Origin: Cyathus striatus
Lineage: Eukaryota; Basidiomycota; Agaricomycetes; Agaricales; Nidulariaceae
Assembly: GCA_025738555.1 (NCBI GenBank)
Contig: JAOVFP010000001.1
Span: 1,302,001-1,366,000, forward strand
Direction of reading: 5' to 3'
Length of the DNA stretch: 64,000 nt
In this document: positions 46,273 to 57,912 of the stretch, in pieces
Position numbering within the stretch: the stretch's first letter is position 1
How the letters are laid out: every line of letters begins with the position of its first letter
Notes under the pieces: model-generated
Told to the model about the DNA's origin: nothing
Databases searched by the model: none
Seen by the model: only the letters and a program-made list of their open reading frames with translations
Made by a program: the position numbers and the translations under genes

Positions 46273-46489
46273 TGACAGAAACCAGGGGCTGAACTTATAG
46301 GTGAACATGGATGATGGAGAAAGGATCTGAGTATTATTTGTTGATATGAGTATTTGTAGTTTATGTGTATATTACAAAGTCATAAACTATACAGTACCCT
46401 AATATATCTATTGTATATGTGTATTGCTCCATGGCTTGTTTGTCTATGGCTTTGATTCCTAAATATATTATATAATTGGAATCCCAACA
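46273..46489 (-). repeat. 3' LTR of copia element
   Basis: 217 bp. Compared with the other LTR: A versus G near 46313, TG versus CA near 46347, and TG versus CA near 46478. Confidence 0.93.
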
Positions 46490-46594
46490 CTCCCCCTCAA
46501 GCCTAGGGAGCATTGTTTTATGTGCAGGTGCATCAAAACCTATCCACCTTAAAACACTGTGGGAAAAAACAGGTGGGTAGGAAAGCTACTGACA

Positions 46595-49500
46595 TTAATA
46601 AGTATTTGTGACTCCTAGCTCATCTCTATGTTTTACAAATTTGTCTCTCTTCAATGGCTTGGTAAATATATCTGCAGTTTGCTCAGGGTCTCGACAGGAA
46701 TGAACTTTAATATCACCTCTTTCAACACATTCATGAACAAAATGCCAGCGAAGATCAATATGTTTTGTATGTTTGTGAAACTTTGGCTCATTATTTGCTA
46801 ATGCAGTAGATCCATCATTATTACCATACAAGACTGTTGATTTTTGCTGAGGAAATCCAAGTTCATGGTAAAGATTCCTTAGCCATTTTGCTTCACGTGA
46901 AGATTCTGAGAGGGCTATATATTCAGCTTCAGTAGTTGAACTTGCCACCAGAGTTTGCTTCTTTGATGCCCAAGTAATGGCACCACCACCACAGCTTAAA
47001 TAAGTGTAATCAGTGACTGACTTTAAGTCATAACTGTTGGCATGTGAAGAGTCAGAATATCTAATAAATGTGTTTTGTGTATTAGATTTATTATCTGGGA
47101 CTCCATATGTAATGCCATAGTCTCTGGTGCCAGCTAAGTAGCGCAAAAGGTGCTTTGCAGCACTCCAATGCTCCATGCTGGGATTAGCAGTAAACTGAGC
47201 CAGAGTATTAACTGTGAAGGCAATATCTGGATGTGTAGCAACAGCTAGAAACTGAACTGAGCCAACTAGAGAGGCATAATAATTGCTTCTATTTGGCTCA
47301 TGGTATTCAGGATTAGGCACAAGTCAAACATTTGGCTCCATTGGTGTTTTTACTGGGTTGGCATTTTCCATACCAAAACATTTAAGTACAGTTTCAGTAT
47401 ACTGAGTTTGTTTCAAGGTAATAGATTTATCCTTTTGTACAATTTCAATGCCAATCACTTTTCTTGGTACACCTAAATCTGTAATTTCAAATGGCAGAGA
47501 AGTCAATATTTTCACAAGTTCATCCATTAAGGAGTCAGAACTTGCAAAATTTATAATGTCATCTACCCATATGGTAATGACTTGTGAACCACCACTATTT
47601 TGACGAATATATACACAGGGATCAGACCTTATGTACTTGAACCCTTTAGTGCACAATTCTTTATTAATAGCAGCATTCCAAGCTTGTTTTAAACCATATA
47701 GACACTTTTTAAGTAAACAAACTTGTTTTGTGCCATTGGAAAAACCATCTGGTTGACACATATATATAACTTCATCAAGGTCAGCATTCAAGTATGCACC
47801 TTTGAAGTCCATTTGTCTCATTTTTAGACCAAATATAGGAACTAAGGCAAATATAGCTCTTATGGTTTCTAGACATACAACAGGAGAATATGTTTCATTG
47901 AAGTCTTGGCCTGGTCTTTGGGAAAAACCCTTTGCCACAAGATGTGCTTTATGCTTGTCAAGTGCTCCCAAGTCATCAAATTTCTTTGTTAAGACCCATT
48001 TGTTTCCAATAGGGACTTTACCTTGTGGGAGATCAACCAGTGTCCAAGTACCTTTATTTTTAAGCTGTTCCATCTCCTTTTGAACAGCTTTTTCCCATTG
48101 TGGCCATTCCTTTGAGTGTTTTGCCTCAGCTAAATTCTTTGGCTCTTCACTTTCTTTATTATCAGTGAAGAACATATAGATGATTTCAGCCATTGACAAT
48201 TTTATGTCAATTTGGCTATTACTTTCATCTTCTATTTCATCCAGGAATGCAAGTCTACTGTAATCAATTTCACCTTCAGCAAGGCGTTTATAATCAATAG
48301 CTCACTTTAGGCATTTGCCTCTTCCTGAATTTTCTAAGTCTGAATCCTCAATGGAATCCAAACCATCTAATCATTTTCATTTTGTATTGGTGTGTCCACC
48401 ATTGATATCATTAATGCATCCATCAATGCTATCATTATCATTGGTAATCCATGGGTCATTGCCTTCTTTGGATTCCATTCTATTCCCAGAGGACTCCCCC
48501 TCACACTGTTGCCCATCTGGGTTAACTTGTGTGTTAGTGGGAATATCTTGGGTTAGAAAACGATAATTACGTGAAGCTAATACCTGTCGAGAATTATAGT
48601 ACTTGACAGCTTTTCTGCCATCATCAAAACCAACAAAGATATGTTTAGTTGACCTGGGCTCGAGTTTTGATAACTCATTTTTCCCTTGGTTCAATATCCA
48701 TACTGGTGTACCAAATTCCCTAAAGTGCTTCACATCTGGTTTTTTATTATACATTGCCTCATAGGGTGTTTTTCCCTTCAAAGCTTTGGTATATGAACGG
48801 TTTCGAATGTAAGCTGCATGTGTAGTAGCCTCTTCCCATAAATATTTAGGAAGATCTTTGGCAATTAACATAGTATGTGCCAGCTCAACTATAGTCTGAT
48901 TATTCCGTTCTACCACTCCATTCTGGGATGGAGAATAAGGAGATGTAGTCTGAAGATCAATGCCTTCAGACTCAAACCAATTTTTAAGAGCAGGATTTAC
49001 ATATTCCTGCCCACTATCTGCACGAACACTTTTTGGAATGAGACCATGGACTCGTAGATGAACAATGTGATTTTTAATTTTTTCTGTGACATTGGGTTTA
49101 GATTTAATAAAATATATGGTGATAAAGCGAGTGAAGTCATCTGTTAAAGCAATATAATACTGATTTTTGTGTATGGACGTCATTGGAGATTCCTACAAAT
49201 CAGTATGAGTGAGCTCTCCTGGAGCTTTAGCTTGGTATCCAGACTTTCTAGGAAATGGTTTTATGAACTGTTTCCCTTCAATACAAGATTGACAGTCTGG
49301 AGTAGGTGAGTTTAAGTCAACATTTAGTCCAGTGACAAGGTTATCCCAAAGTAGCTGGCGAAGACCTGTATATCCAATGTGTCCATAATGCCTATGCCAC
49401 TCTTCCCAGGATGCCACCATTCTAGCTGGTTGACTCACTTCACAGAGAGCATCAGTATTGAGTTTATATAAATTGGAAGATAATTTTTCTCCTTCCATAA

Positions 49501-50986
49501 CAATTTTATTATCCTGATTTATTAACTGGATAATTCCATTGCAAATATAGATGCTTCTTCCATTATTATCCCATTTTCCAAGTGATAATATATTATCTCC
49601 ATTGTCAGGAACATAGAGAACATCAGTCAAAGTGATCACATAATTGGTCCCTTTGATTGATGAATTTATTTTTACTGTTCCACAGCCTTTAGACTTTATT
49701 TTTATATCTCCTACACCCTTGATATTTGTATCATAAGGCTCAAAGTCATCAAAAGCAGACCGATCATTACAAATATGACAAGAAGAGCATGTATCACCCA
49801 GCCAATAATAAGCAACACACTCATATTCATCATTACCAACATACACAGTTTGATACACATAACCATTATCATCTACATCATTATTATAATTATTATCCCC
49901 CTCCAAATCTCCATTCACATTTGACTGAGTAGATATCTCAATCACTTCAATGGCATCAGAGCTTCTATCAGATAAAAGATTGGTAGAGGGATTGTCAGAA
50001 GAAACATGTAGTACCTTCTGTTTTTTAGCTGGAGGCTCAGTAGAGTCATCCTGCTTTGATGAGCTAGCCCTTTTCTTGCACTTTGCAGTGCCAGGCTTAT
50101 GCCCAAATTGTTGACAGTCTGAACATCTACTCTTCCCTAGGAACCAGCACTTCTCTGTTTTGTGACCAGGCATATTGCAATGACCACAACAAAGAAGAGG
50201 CTTGTCCAAGTTGGAAGATTGTTCAGGCTTGTCTGTTTCACTGATACGATCAGCAAGAGTGCATTTCTTTGAGGACTTATGTGATGCCACATAGGCCTTC
50301 TCATCTGCCTTGGACTGTTTATGAGCATTAAATTCATGCTTAATATGTCCAATGAGAATACCAGATGGCATAAAGTGCCCCTTTTTATCTTTGCAATCTA
50401 GTGTCTTCCTTGCAAATGATCCCCATGTATCAAAGGGAAGGGAAGAACAAATAAAGAATGCAAAGATATGATCCTCCATATAGAAGTACTTGTCCTGCAT
50501 AGTTTTCAGATCATCATAATGCCACTTCATCTCATCAAGATGTTTTGGAATGTTATCTCCATCAACAGCACGCATTGATGAAATTCTTCGGAACTTAAGG
50601 CTAGCAAGATGATCTCCTTAAGGCATAAAGTTTGCCTCTAAGTTATCCCACATAGAATGAGTGGTCTTCTCATTAACAGTTGATGCAAATGTTGGTTCAT
50701 CAAGACCACTATGAATGATAATTCGAGCCAGCTGATCTCCATCCTTCCAATGCTTCTGAACTATTGCATATTCATCCTTCTCCTTCTGAGTAACATCTAA
50801 AGGAGTCTCAGGATATACCAAAGTCCCATCTACAATATTGGTAACGTCACAAAGGAATAGTTTCTCTTTCATAGCAACACTCCAGGTAGCCCAATTTGTT
50901 GTAGTAAGTCAAATAGGATGGGGATCAGGTGTATAACTCTTTATCTCCTTCTTAAAAGAAGGAATCTGTGGAGGAGGCACAGCCAT
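46595..50986 (-). pseudogene. copia gag-pol polyprotein with nonsense codons
   Basis: Starts ATG at 50986 (MAVPPPQIPSFKKEIKSYTP). gag has a CCHC knuckle (CGHCNMPGHKTEKC, near 50190). The protease site reads WLGDTCSSCHIC, one residue off the usual D-T/S-G. A pre-integrase HRHYGHIG block is at about 49400. Integrase (49183-48380) has ALTDDFTRF, SVRADSGQEY and SQNGVVERNNQ. RT (48199-47330) has GNKWVLTKKFD, QMDFKGAYLNADLDEVIYM, KCLYGLKQAWNA and IWVDDIINFA. RNase H (47320-46598) has HANSYDLKS, STTEAEYIALSES and the ADIFTKPLKRDKF end. The same frame is cut by stops near 50920, 50618, 49193, 48377, 48303 and 47324; several are TGA where Arg is expected, and TAG where Trp is expected. Confidence 0.88.
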
Positions 50987-51513
50987 TTGAAGAATATATA
51001 TAAATAATGAATATTTGGAGTTATTCTCCTGATTGGTTACAGGTAACACCAAAAATATATAAATAAAACTTTGGTGTTAGTCTCCTGTTTGGTTACAGGT
51101 AATGCCAAAGCTATATAAGATCTAGGCACTTGATGTTATGCTCCTGATATAATACAGGAGTCACCAAGTATAGCCTAAATCTAAGTGAACTGTTGGGAAT
51201 CCCAGACAAAACACTATAGATAGACCAGTATACCCAGGGCCTGAGGTGGTAGATAGTGCTGAGGAGTCACCAGAGCACTGATAAAAGGTCTAAAAGGGTG
51301 TTGAAAGGGAAAGGAGTAATGATTTGGGCAAGTAAAAGAAGTAGGACTTATCAATAGTAAAGCCCAATGCCCTATTCCCAACAGATGACATGTTCTCCTA
51401 CAAGAAATAGCCTGTAGCTCGAAGATTTTGATAAAAGAGGATGGTGTTAGAGCAAAGCAGATAGAAGAGCACAGTGTATCTTGAAGAAGTGTGAGCCTGG
51501 GGCCCATAACCTT

Positions 51514-51730
51514 TGACAGAAACCAGGGGCTGAACTTATAGGTGAACATGGATGGTGGAGAAAGGATCTGAGTATTATTTGTTGATACAAGTATTTGTAG
51601 TTTATGTGTATATTACAAAGTCATAAACTATACAGTACCCTAATATATCTATTGTATATGTGTATTGCTCCATGGCTTGTTTGTCTATGGCTTTGATTCC
51701 TAAATATATTATATAATCAGAATCCCAACA
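51514..51730 (-). repeat. 5' LTR of copia element
   Basis: 217 bp, TG..CA ends on the minus strand. Five transitions against the other LTR. Confidence 0.93.
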
Positions 51731-51735
51731 CTTTA

Positions 51736-52107
51736 CTCTCGTTGAATAACAGGTTCCTTTCCCCCCCTTCTCACATTCTCAACGAACCTCACTAGGACCT
51801 GAGGATAGACGGACATGCTATCTGCTCGCAAGTTCTTTGTTCAAGAACTTCCTTCAACCAGAAATCTTCTTCCACAGAAGTCTGTAGTAGTAGCACGTCT
51901 CAATCTTTATATGTGCTAGTTCCTTCTCCACTGTTATTTCATGAAGGTTGAATGAGCGACCCTGAGGACTCTGGTAGTAGTACTGTCTGGTACACGAATA
52001 TTTAGAGTATGAACAACCCTGTGGAAAAGATGTCGGGACTCAGAGAAACTGACGATTACGTGTTGGTGGCGTAGTACAGTAATACAGTAGTAGTACTACT
52101 AGTACAT
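51736..52107. other. Spacer between copia and the RecQ/DUF6589 element
   Basis: No coding evidence. Ends in a GTA-rich stretch (CAGTAGTAGTACTACTAGTACAT) that abuts the element. Confidence 0.4.
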
Positions 52108-52487
52108 CAGTCTCCTTCCCAGACCCTATAGGATGTCTCGATCGAGCGGTACACAGTTTTTAATCCAAGTTCGTGGGGTAAGAAGAGAAATATATAAGTC
52201 ATTATAATCAACCAATCATATCGTTTGAATTGATCAATTCTCTTTTTGGAAATGGGTACTTTGAACTTTAATTCGATGAGACATCCTATAGGGTCTGGCA
52301 CATAATATATACAAACACCACAGCCACCTTGATGGCCAGCTCGCCGACATCATTCTGAGTATGAAAGCAGATGCTCAGGGACGAAAAAGTATTCAGGGAT
52401 ACTTTTCATTGACAGGTGGGCAAGTCGCGTCGATGCACGTCGATTTCATTGCAATGTGAAAGACCTCACCACGTTCGGGACCACCAT

Positions 52488-54968
52488 ATGTCAACAATCC
52501 CTTCTGTTGCCGACATTCAAAGTAAAACATTATCTTCATTCGGTATACGCCTATGTCTCTGGCAAATCAGTGTGGTTCAAGTGATTCTCAAACACGATCA
52601 CAATGTAATTTCAATTGCTGGAACAGGCCTTGGGAAGACTTTGTCATTCTGGATGCCGCTCATATTTCGCCCAGAAGACAACATACTTATCATTATTACA
52701 CCTCTCAACATTCTGGGGAAGCAACATGTGGAGTCGCTGAGTAAAGCAGGAAAGAAGGGTATATTCATTGGGAGAGACACAGCTACAGCTGCAAATTTCC
52801 GGGTAAGTATACATCAACACATGCAGTAAAGGATACTTATCATATCTTAGGCTATCGAAAATTTTGAATACCAAGTAATTGTCGTTAGCCCAGAACAGTT
52901 AGCCAAAAGCAAAGGAGGATTTGAGCGACTGTTCCAGAATCAGAACTTCACGAGTCACATTATCTGTATCGTTGTCGACGAAGCGCACTGTGTCTACATA
53001 TGGAGTGCTTTCAGGCCAGAATACAACGAGCTCGGACGTCTTCGAGATATCTTACCAAAGGAAATACCAATCTTGGTAACATCTGCAACACTTCCAAAAC
53101 ATATCCTGAACGAAGTCCGTGATATCCTAAGAATTTGTACCACCAATCTTGCTTTTTTTCGACAGTCCACTCAATGTTCCAACATTTTTTTGGGTATTCA
53201 AAAGATATTGAGCCCACTGTCAAAATTCGAGGACTTGAAGTTCGTTCTGAACAACTGGAAAGTTGGAGATCCACCACCGCCGAAATTCCTTGTTTTTTTC
53301 GATGACATAAACAAGTCCATCGCCGCTCGGGAGTACCTATGCTCGCAAATTCCGCCTACATATCATGAAAAGATAATATGGTTTAACGCTGATATGTCAG
53401 ATGACTTCAAGGAGGACGAAGCACAGGGTTTACTGACTGGGCACACTTGGGGAATGTGTACTACCGATTCATTTGGGATGGTCAGTGACACTATTCAATA
53501 ACTAAATCCATTATCAGCTTACTCAATTTGTGCTCAGGGAATGGACTTACCAGATATTGGGCTGGTGGTTCAGTGGCGTGCAACATGCTCGCTGACAATG
53601 CTTTGGCAACGATTAGGAAGAGCAGCTCGCAATAGAATGCTGACAGCGAAAGCAATATTCCTTGTGGAAAAGGAATATTTTGATGATGAACACAAGCGTA
53701 AGGCTGAAAAACGAAAGGCTGTGAGCGAAGCGAAGCGTAAAAAAAACCCACTTACGGAAATTCGACTCAACCAAACCAACCAGCCCCTAATCCCGGATGC
53801 TGAATCAAGCACGGCCACAATACCACGTGCTCTAGAGGTGTCGGATAGCGAGGATGGGGAGGATAATGAAGGTTTTGAGGACAAGGAAGCTGAAGTACAT
53901 GAGGGACTAACATCGGAACTTCATGAGAAGTATATAACAGCATCTATATCATCAACAAAAGGCATGAAGTCAAGAAGAAAGAAGGTTGATTTAGAAGAAG
54001 CAATGGATGATCTCATAAATGCACACACACGCAACATCCCATGCCAGAAAATGCCCATAGAAGCGACATTTGGGGGATGTGAAATCAGTAAGTTTCTCAG
54101 TGTCATTACTCAATTTCTTGTTCTATTCTTATGAATGTGGGTACGAAGCGCCTAGTCCACATGATTGTAACACTTCTCAACCATCTGGCTGCCAACGCTG
54201 TCTTGAGACACCTCCCACCATCTGCTGCAACATCCATACCCCATCAGAGTTCACTTCATTCTTTGTCCCTGCAATAAAGCCTGTGCGACCGCTTCCGTGC
54301 ATGAGTATACCGAAGAAGAGCATGCCTCGTGAATTAACTCAAGACGATAGAAAGCTGCGACAAGAACTTGAGTACTGGCGTAAAAACCAAAACAATTGAA
54401 GTATTCGGATGTTCAATTCTTGTGGATATGGGCCCAAGCTTGGTGATGCCAAGTGAAGTATTGGATCGCATTGTTGAATGTGTACACCTGAAAGTTATCA
54501 GGAATGTTGACCAGCTTATTCGTGAAACATGCTGGGCTGATGCTAGAGAGTATGGCGAGTCGATCATAGCTGTTATTCGAACTGCAAGACCAGACATCTT
54601 TTCTATTGTGGAACAAGCCCCCCCCTTAACATCTACTCCTTTACCTCAACCTCTACAATTAGCTGTGCCAAATTCACGAGTGGATACTACAGCCAAGCGT
54701 TCCAATACCTGGAAATGTAGTCGTTGTGGAGAGCATGGTCATACTTGTGAGTGGCTGGAATAACTGTCAATACATATTGTTTATAATCATATCTTTATCT
54801 ACAGCACATTCATCAAAGTGTTCTCAGGCACCTCGTAATACAGCAGCGACAGCTATTGTACGCACATCTTCAAGCTTGAAAGAGAATACAGTAGCTACAG
54901 GATCATTGACAGTGTCTGGGCGGCACATTACTAATTCATCACTTCAATTTGTTCATTACAATCCATGA
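52488..54968 (+). pseudogene. RecQ-type DEAH helicase with C-terminal zinc knuckle
   Basis: Superfamily 2 DNA helicase. Exons 52488-52802, 52851-53480 and from 53538; the first two introns (GTAAGT..TTAG, GTCAGT..TCAG) keep phase 0. Walker A is AGTGLGKTLSFWMP, motif II IVVDEAHCVYIWSAFRPEYN (the RecQ loop), motif III TSATLP, and motifs V-VI GMDLPDIGLVVQW and WQRLGRAARN. A basic linker (KRKAEKRKAVSEAKRKK) and acidic region follow. Then a Cys-rich part (HDCNTSQPSGCQRCLE, CCNIHTPSEF), and at the end a CCHC knuckle (KCSRCGEHGHT, completed after an intron at 54749-54805) and stop at 54966. The ATG at 52488 matches the family start MSTIPSVADI; a longer frame from 52416 begins with GTG. A frameshift near 54380 (in an AAAACC/AAAAC run) and an unclear acceptor near 54135 make it probably inactive or misread. 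Confidence 0.75.
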
Positions 54969-54978
54969 TTATAACTAC

Positions 54979-57562
54979 CTAATCCAATAGCTCACCAATA
55001 ACATCGGTCTCATTTACCATGTCCTCCGGTTCATCATCTTCAGCTTCCCCTCCGTTAGGATCTGCATTGGTAGCTATATTCGCTTTCAAAAGTGTGTTTA
55101 TTCCTTTTTCGATTGGATCTGGTATACAGTATTTGCTTTTGCATCCTAACACCATCCGATGTGGTTTATGAAGCTCAAGGTGTTTACGCAATGCATCGAA
55201 CGTCTTTGTCATGTCTGGGTCAGTATGTGCTGATGTGAAGTGACTAAGTGCGAAATTTTGCTCGATTGATGTACGTATGCTTCGGTATGCCTCAACAAGT
55301 GGCGACTCCTTAATTATGCGATCCACTGTGTAGTTGGAACTCGATCCGCCATATTCTACTTTGGTGAAAAGATTATTGAGTTTGACACACCAATCCACTG
55401 CCCTGAATTTTCCAGGCTTTCCTGTTGGGTTGATAAGAATATTATAATGGATTGCTTTCTTCAGTCCTTCTGGGAAGACAACATGTGTCTGGTAAAGAAA
55501 ATCTATCATATGTTTTGCATATTTATGCTTCCCTGTTGCTCGAAAAATGAAGATCCAGGGTATTAAACATAGCTCAACTCGTCCTATATCACCTTGGTTC
55601 ATGGCATATGAAATTTCTTCATACAGCAAAGCACATTTATTGAATAGCAATGCATTCTCCCTTTGCATATCTCTTCATAATTTACTTGGTTCTCGGCATT
55701 CTTCTTGGAAGTTTTCACCAGCAACATATTTCACAGCAAGATCATCAGCAAGTAATTGAAGGCTTTCAAAACTTGGCTTCGATGCCACAAATATATCAAG
55801 ACTAGTATGAGCTGGATTTTGATTTGCAACCTCAGTTCGAAAACAGTCAAGTCGTCGGCAGATCCCAGAGTGTTTTATAACTTGATGCATCTTTCGGAAT
55901 CCTGGTTTTGAAGCAAATATACCAGTTTGCTTTGGTCTCAAAATTCTAATATCACCCATTAAAGATGTATCATCTTCATATGAGTTCATAGCAGGCAAAA
56001 TGAAGTTTCATTGAAAGGTTTCAGCACATGCCATTTTGATGTGAAAAAATCCTGGGTTAAAAACTACAAACTCGAACTGGTTGTATGGTGTCTTCTCTAT
56101 TGATCGACGAAGTCGAATAGATAAGATACGATCTCCTGTTCCAAGATCTCCATGGAACAGCACAATATATAAATTGTCATTGTGGATTTCATACTGAAAC
56201 TCCTCCACTTTGCTAGGCTCCATGGGAGAAACTCCACCTTGCTCCATTAGATCCAGAATAGTGCTAATGTTGCCTGAGACAGTTGAGTTACTAAATTCCA
56301 TAGAGCGAGCTGGTAAAATAGGAGTCTTTGTATGAGGAATCATATCTACACCTTCTGGTGGAACAATCTTGTTGAGAAATTGTGAAAAGTACACCAGACC
56401 ATGTGTGCAGAGATCAGTCAGAAATATTGATGAATTGAATTTCTGACGACGCGAGAGCTGGCCTGGTAGAATTGGATCAGGGTGTGCTTTAGTTATACAT
56501 TGTACAACATTCTTCCAATTTCCCACCGGTGGAATATCAGCTGGATTGGCATGTGGATTCAAACGACATTTTTTCCAGAGCTCCTTGGAGCATTTCATAT
56601 CTTCTTTTGTAACACCATGCTGAAGTGGAAAGACAAGAGCTGATGTTAAATGTTTGAGAGTTGTTGTGGACTTCTCAACAGTTGGAACAGATGTTTTTAA
56701 ATCAACATCGAAATTATCATATGCATAAGCAACAAGGTGTGTTTGACCCATCTTGCACAGTGTATCTGCAGATTCCATTGACAGTGATGCAATAGCAGCA
56801 TGTATCGTATTGAGTGAAATTGATATACCGAGGCGTACTAATGCCTCAATAACTTTCTCTGGTGTCTTACATGCGTGCAGAAATATTCCTATGATAGTTT
56901 CAAGTGCATTTGTTTGCTGGTTGGAGCTCTGCATGATAATGCTGAGAATTGTAACTTTTTTCTGCAGAACTATAAGTGTAATACAGTGACATAGTGAAAA
57001 ATCAACATACAATTGTAATCACTGCAACTCATCGAGACTCGTTTCTATTTTCTGGTGCTGATTTTCCTTCTGTTGTTATGAACTCTATCATTCCTTCAAG
57101 ATCCATATCTGCCCAGATCCCTTCGTCATCTTTAAACATAACTGGACCATCCTTTATAGCCTGACCACCTGCAGAGAGCAAGTGGTCCAAGAGATTCCAC
57201 AATCTCGAAGCTTCATTTGCAAATCTTTTTGCCATCTTATCGATGCGGAACTCATGAATTTGTTGAGCTCGCAATCGTGTAGCGCCAAGTTTCCATTCAT
57301 CTCGGTTGAGAATTAAGGACTTCACTTCACTCTGCAGGTCTTTAAGTACCATTGGAAACAACCAGCTGATATCGATTGGTTTTGTTGTTGATTTGATCAA
57401 AGTAGAGATCAAAGTGCTCGCACAGGCTCGTAGATCCAAGGTATCATTTTCAAGAATTGGATCAGACAAAAGAAATAAAACAAAAGTGGAAACCTTGACT
57501 TTGTTCACCACAAATGCATTCACAATGTCCTTGTAGGCTTTGTTGTCCATCGTGGTCGTCAT
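54979..57562 (-). pseudogene. DUF6589-like gene with three in-frame TGA codons
   Basis: Large basidiomycete protein family of unknown function; here it is the second gene of the element. N-terminal exon 57562-about 57010 (MTTTMDNKAYKDIVNAFVVN), a short intron (GTATGT..TGCAG) and one long frame to 54979. Recognisable blocks are AYAYDNFDVDLKTSVPTVEK, TKEDMKCSKELWKKCRLNP, LRPKQTGIFASKPGFRKMHQ, SGICRRLDCFRTE, YAMNQGDIGRVELCLIPWIF, FRATGKHKYAKHMIDFLYQT and NPTGKPGKFRAVDWCVKLNN. TGA codons interrupt at 57029, 56008 and 55675, but the frame is the same on both sides each time. The C-terminus is acidic. Conserved Asp/Glu/His residues in the core would be worth testing as a nuclease or transposase site; that is speculation. 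Confidence 0.75.
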
Positions 57563-57912
57563 TGCGAGTTATTGATCTCTTTAATCGATGCGACATGATG
57601 CTGTTGAAAACCCTTGATGCGGTACCATCATCTATTTTTGGAAATGGGTCAATTCAAACTCAGAACTTCACGGCGTGTGCGGCGGTCAGCTCAACCCTCC
57701 TATTTGTATATATTATGTGCCAGACCCTATAGGATGTCTCACTGAATTAAAGTTCAAAGGTACCCATTTCCAAAAAGAGAACGATCAAATAAAGTGATAT
57801 GATTGGTCAATCAAAACTACTTATGAATTTCCCAAATAACTCATGAACTCGGAATAAAAATTGTGTACCGCTCTAGGATCGAGACATCCTATAGGGTCTG
57901 GGAAGGAGACTG

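Larger units (their letters stand above)
46273..51730 (-). mobile_element. Ty1/copia LTR retrotransposon, 5458 bp
   Basis: LTRs of 217 bp at both ends and 5-bp duplication CTTTA (46268-46272 and 51731-51735). On the minus strand the LTR runs TGTTGGGATTC to GGTTTCTGTCA. A purine tract (GAGGGGGAG) precedes the 3' LTR and TTATGGGCCCCAGG follows the 5' LTR as a candidate primer site. Gene order gag, protease, integrase, RT, RNase H is copia. LTRs differ at five positions, all transitions. Confidence 0.95.
52108..57912 (+). mobile_element. TIR element carrying a RecQ-type helicase and a DUF6589-like gene, 5.8 kb
   Basis: Inverted repeats 52108-52315 and 57703-57912 start CAGTCTCCTTCCCAGACCC. Each repeat is itself bordered by an inverted CAGACCCTATAGG/CCTATAGGGTCTG. 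Two genes fill it, tail to tail: RecQ-type helicase (+) and DUF6589-like (-). The 1.6-kb copy at 44661-46240 shares both ends and has a perfect 9-bp duplication. For this long copy the flanking 9 bp are CTAGTACAT and GAAGTATAT, similar but not identical, so the duplication is weak or the copy is rearranged. The right end has cut F-box gene 3. I know of no named superfamily with this gene pair; that is from memory only. Confidence 0.8.
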
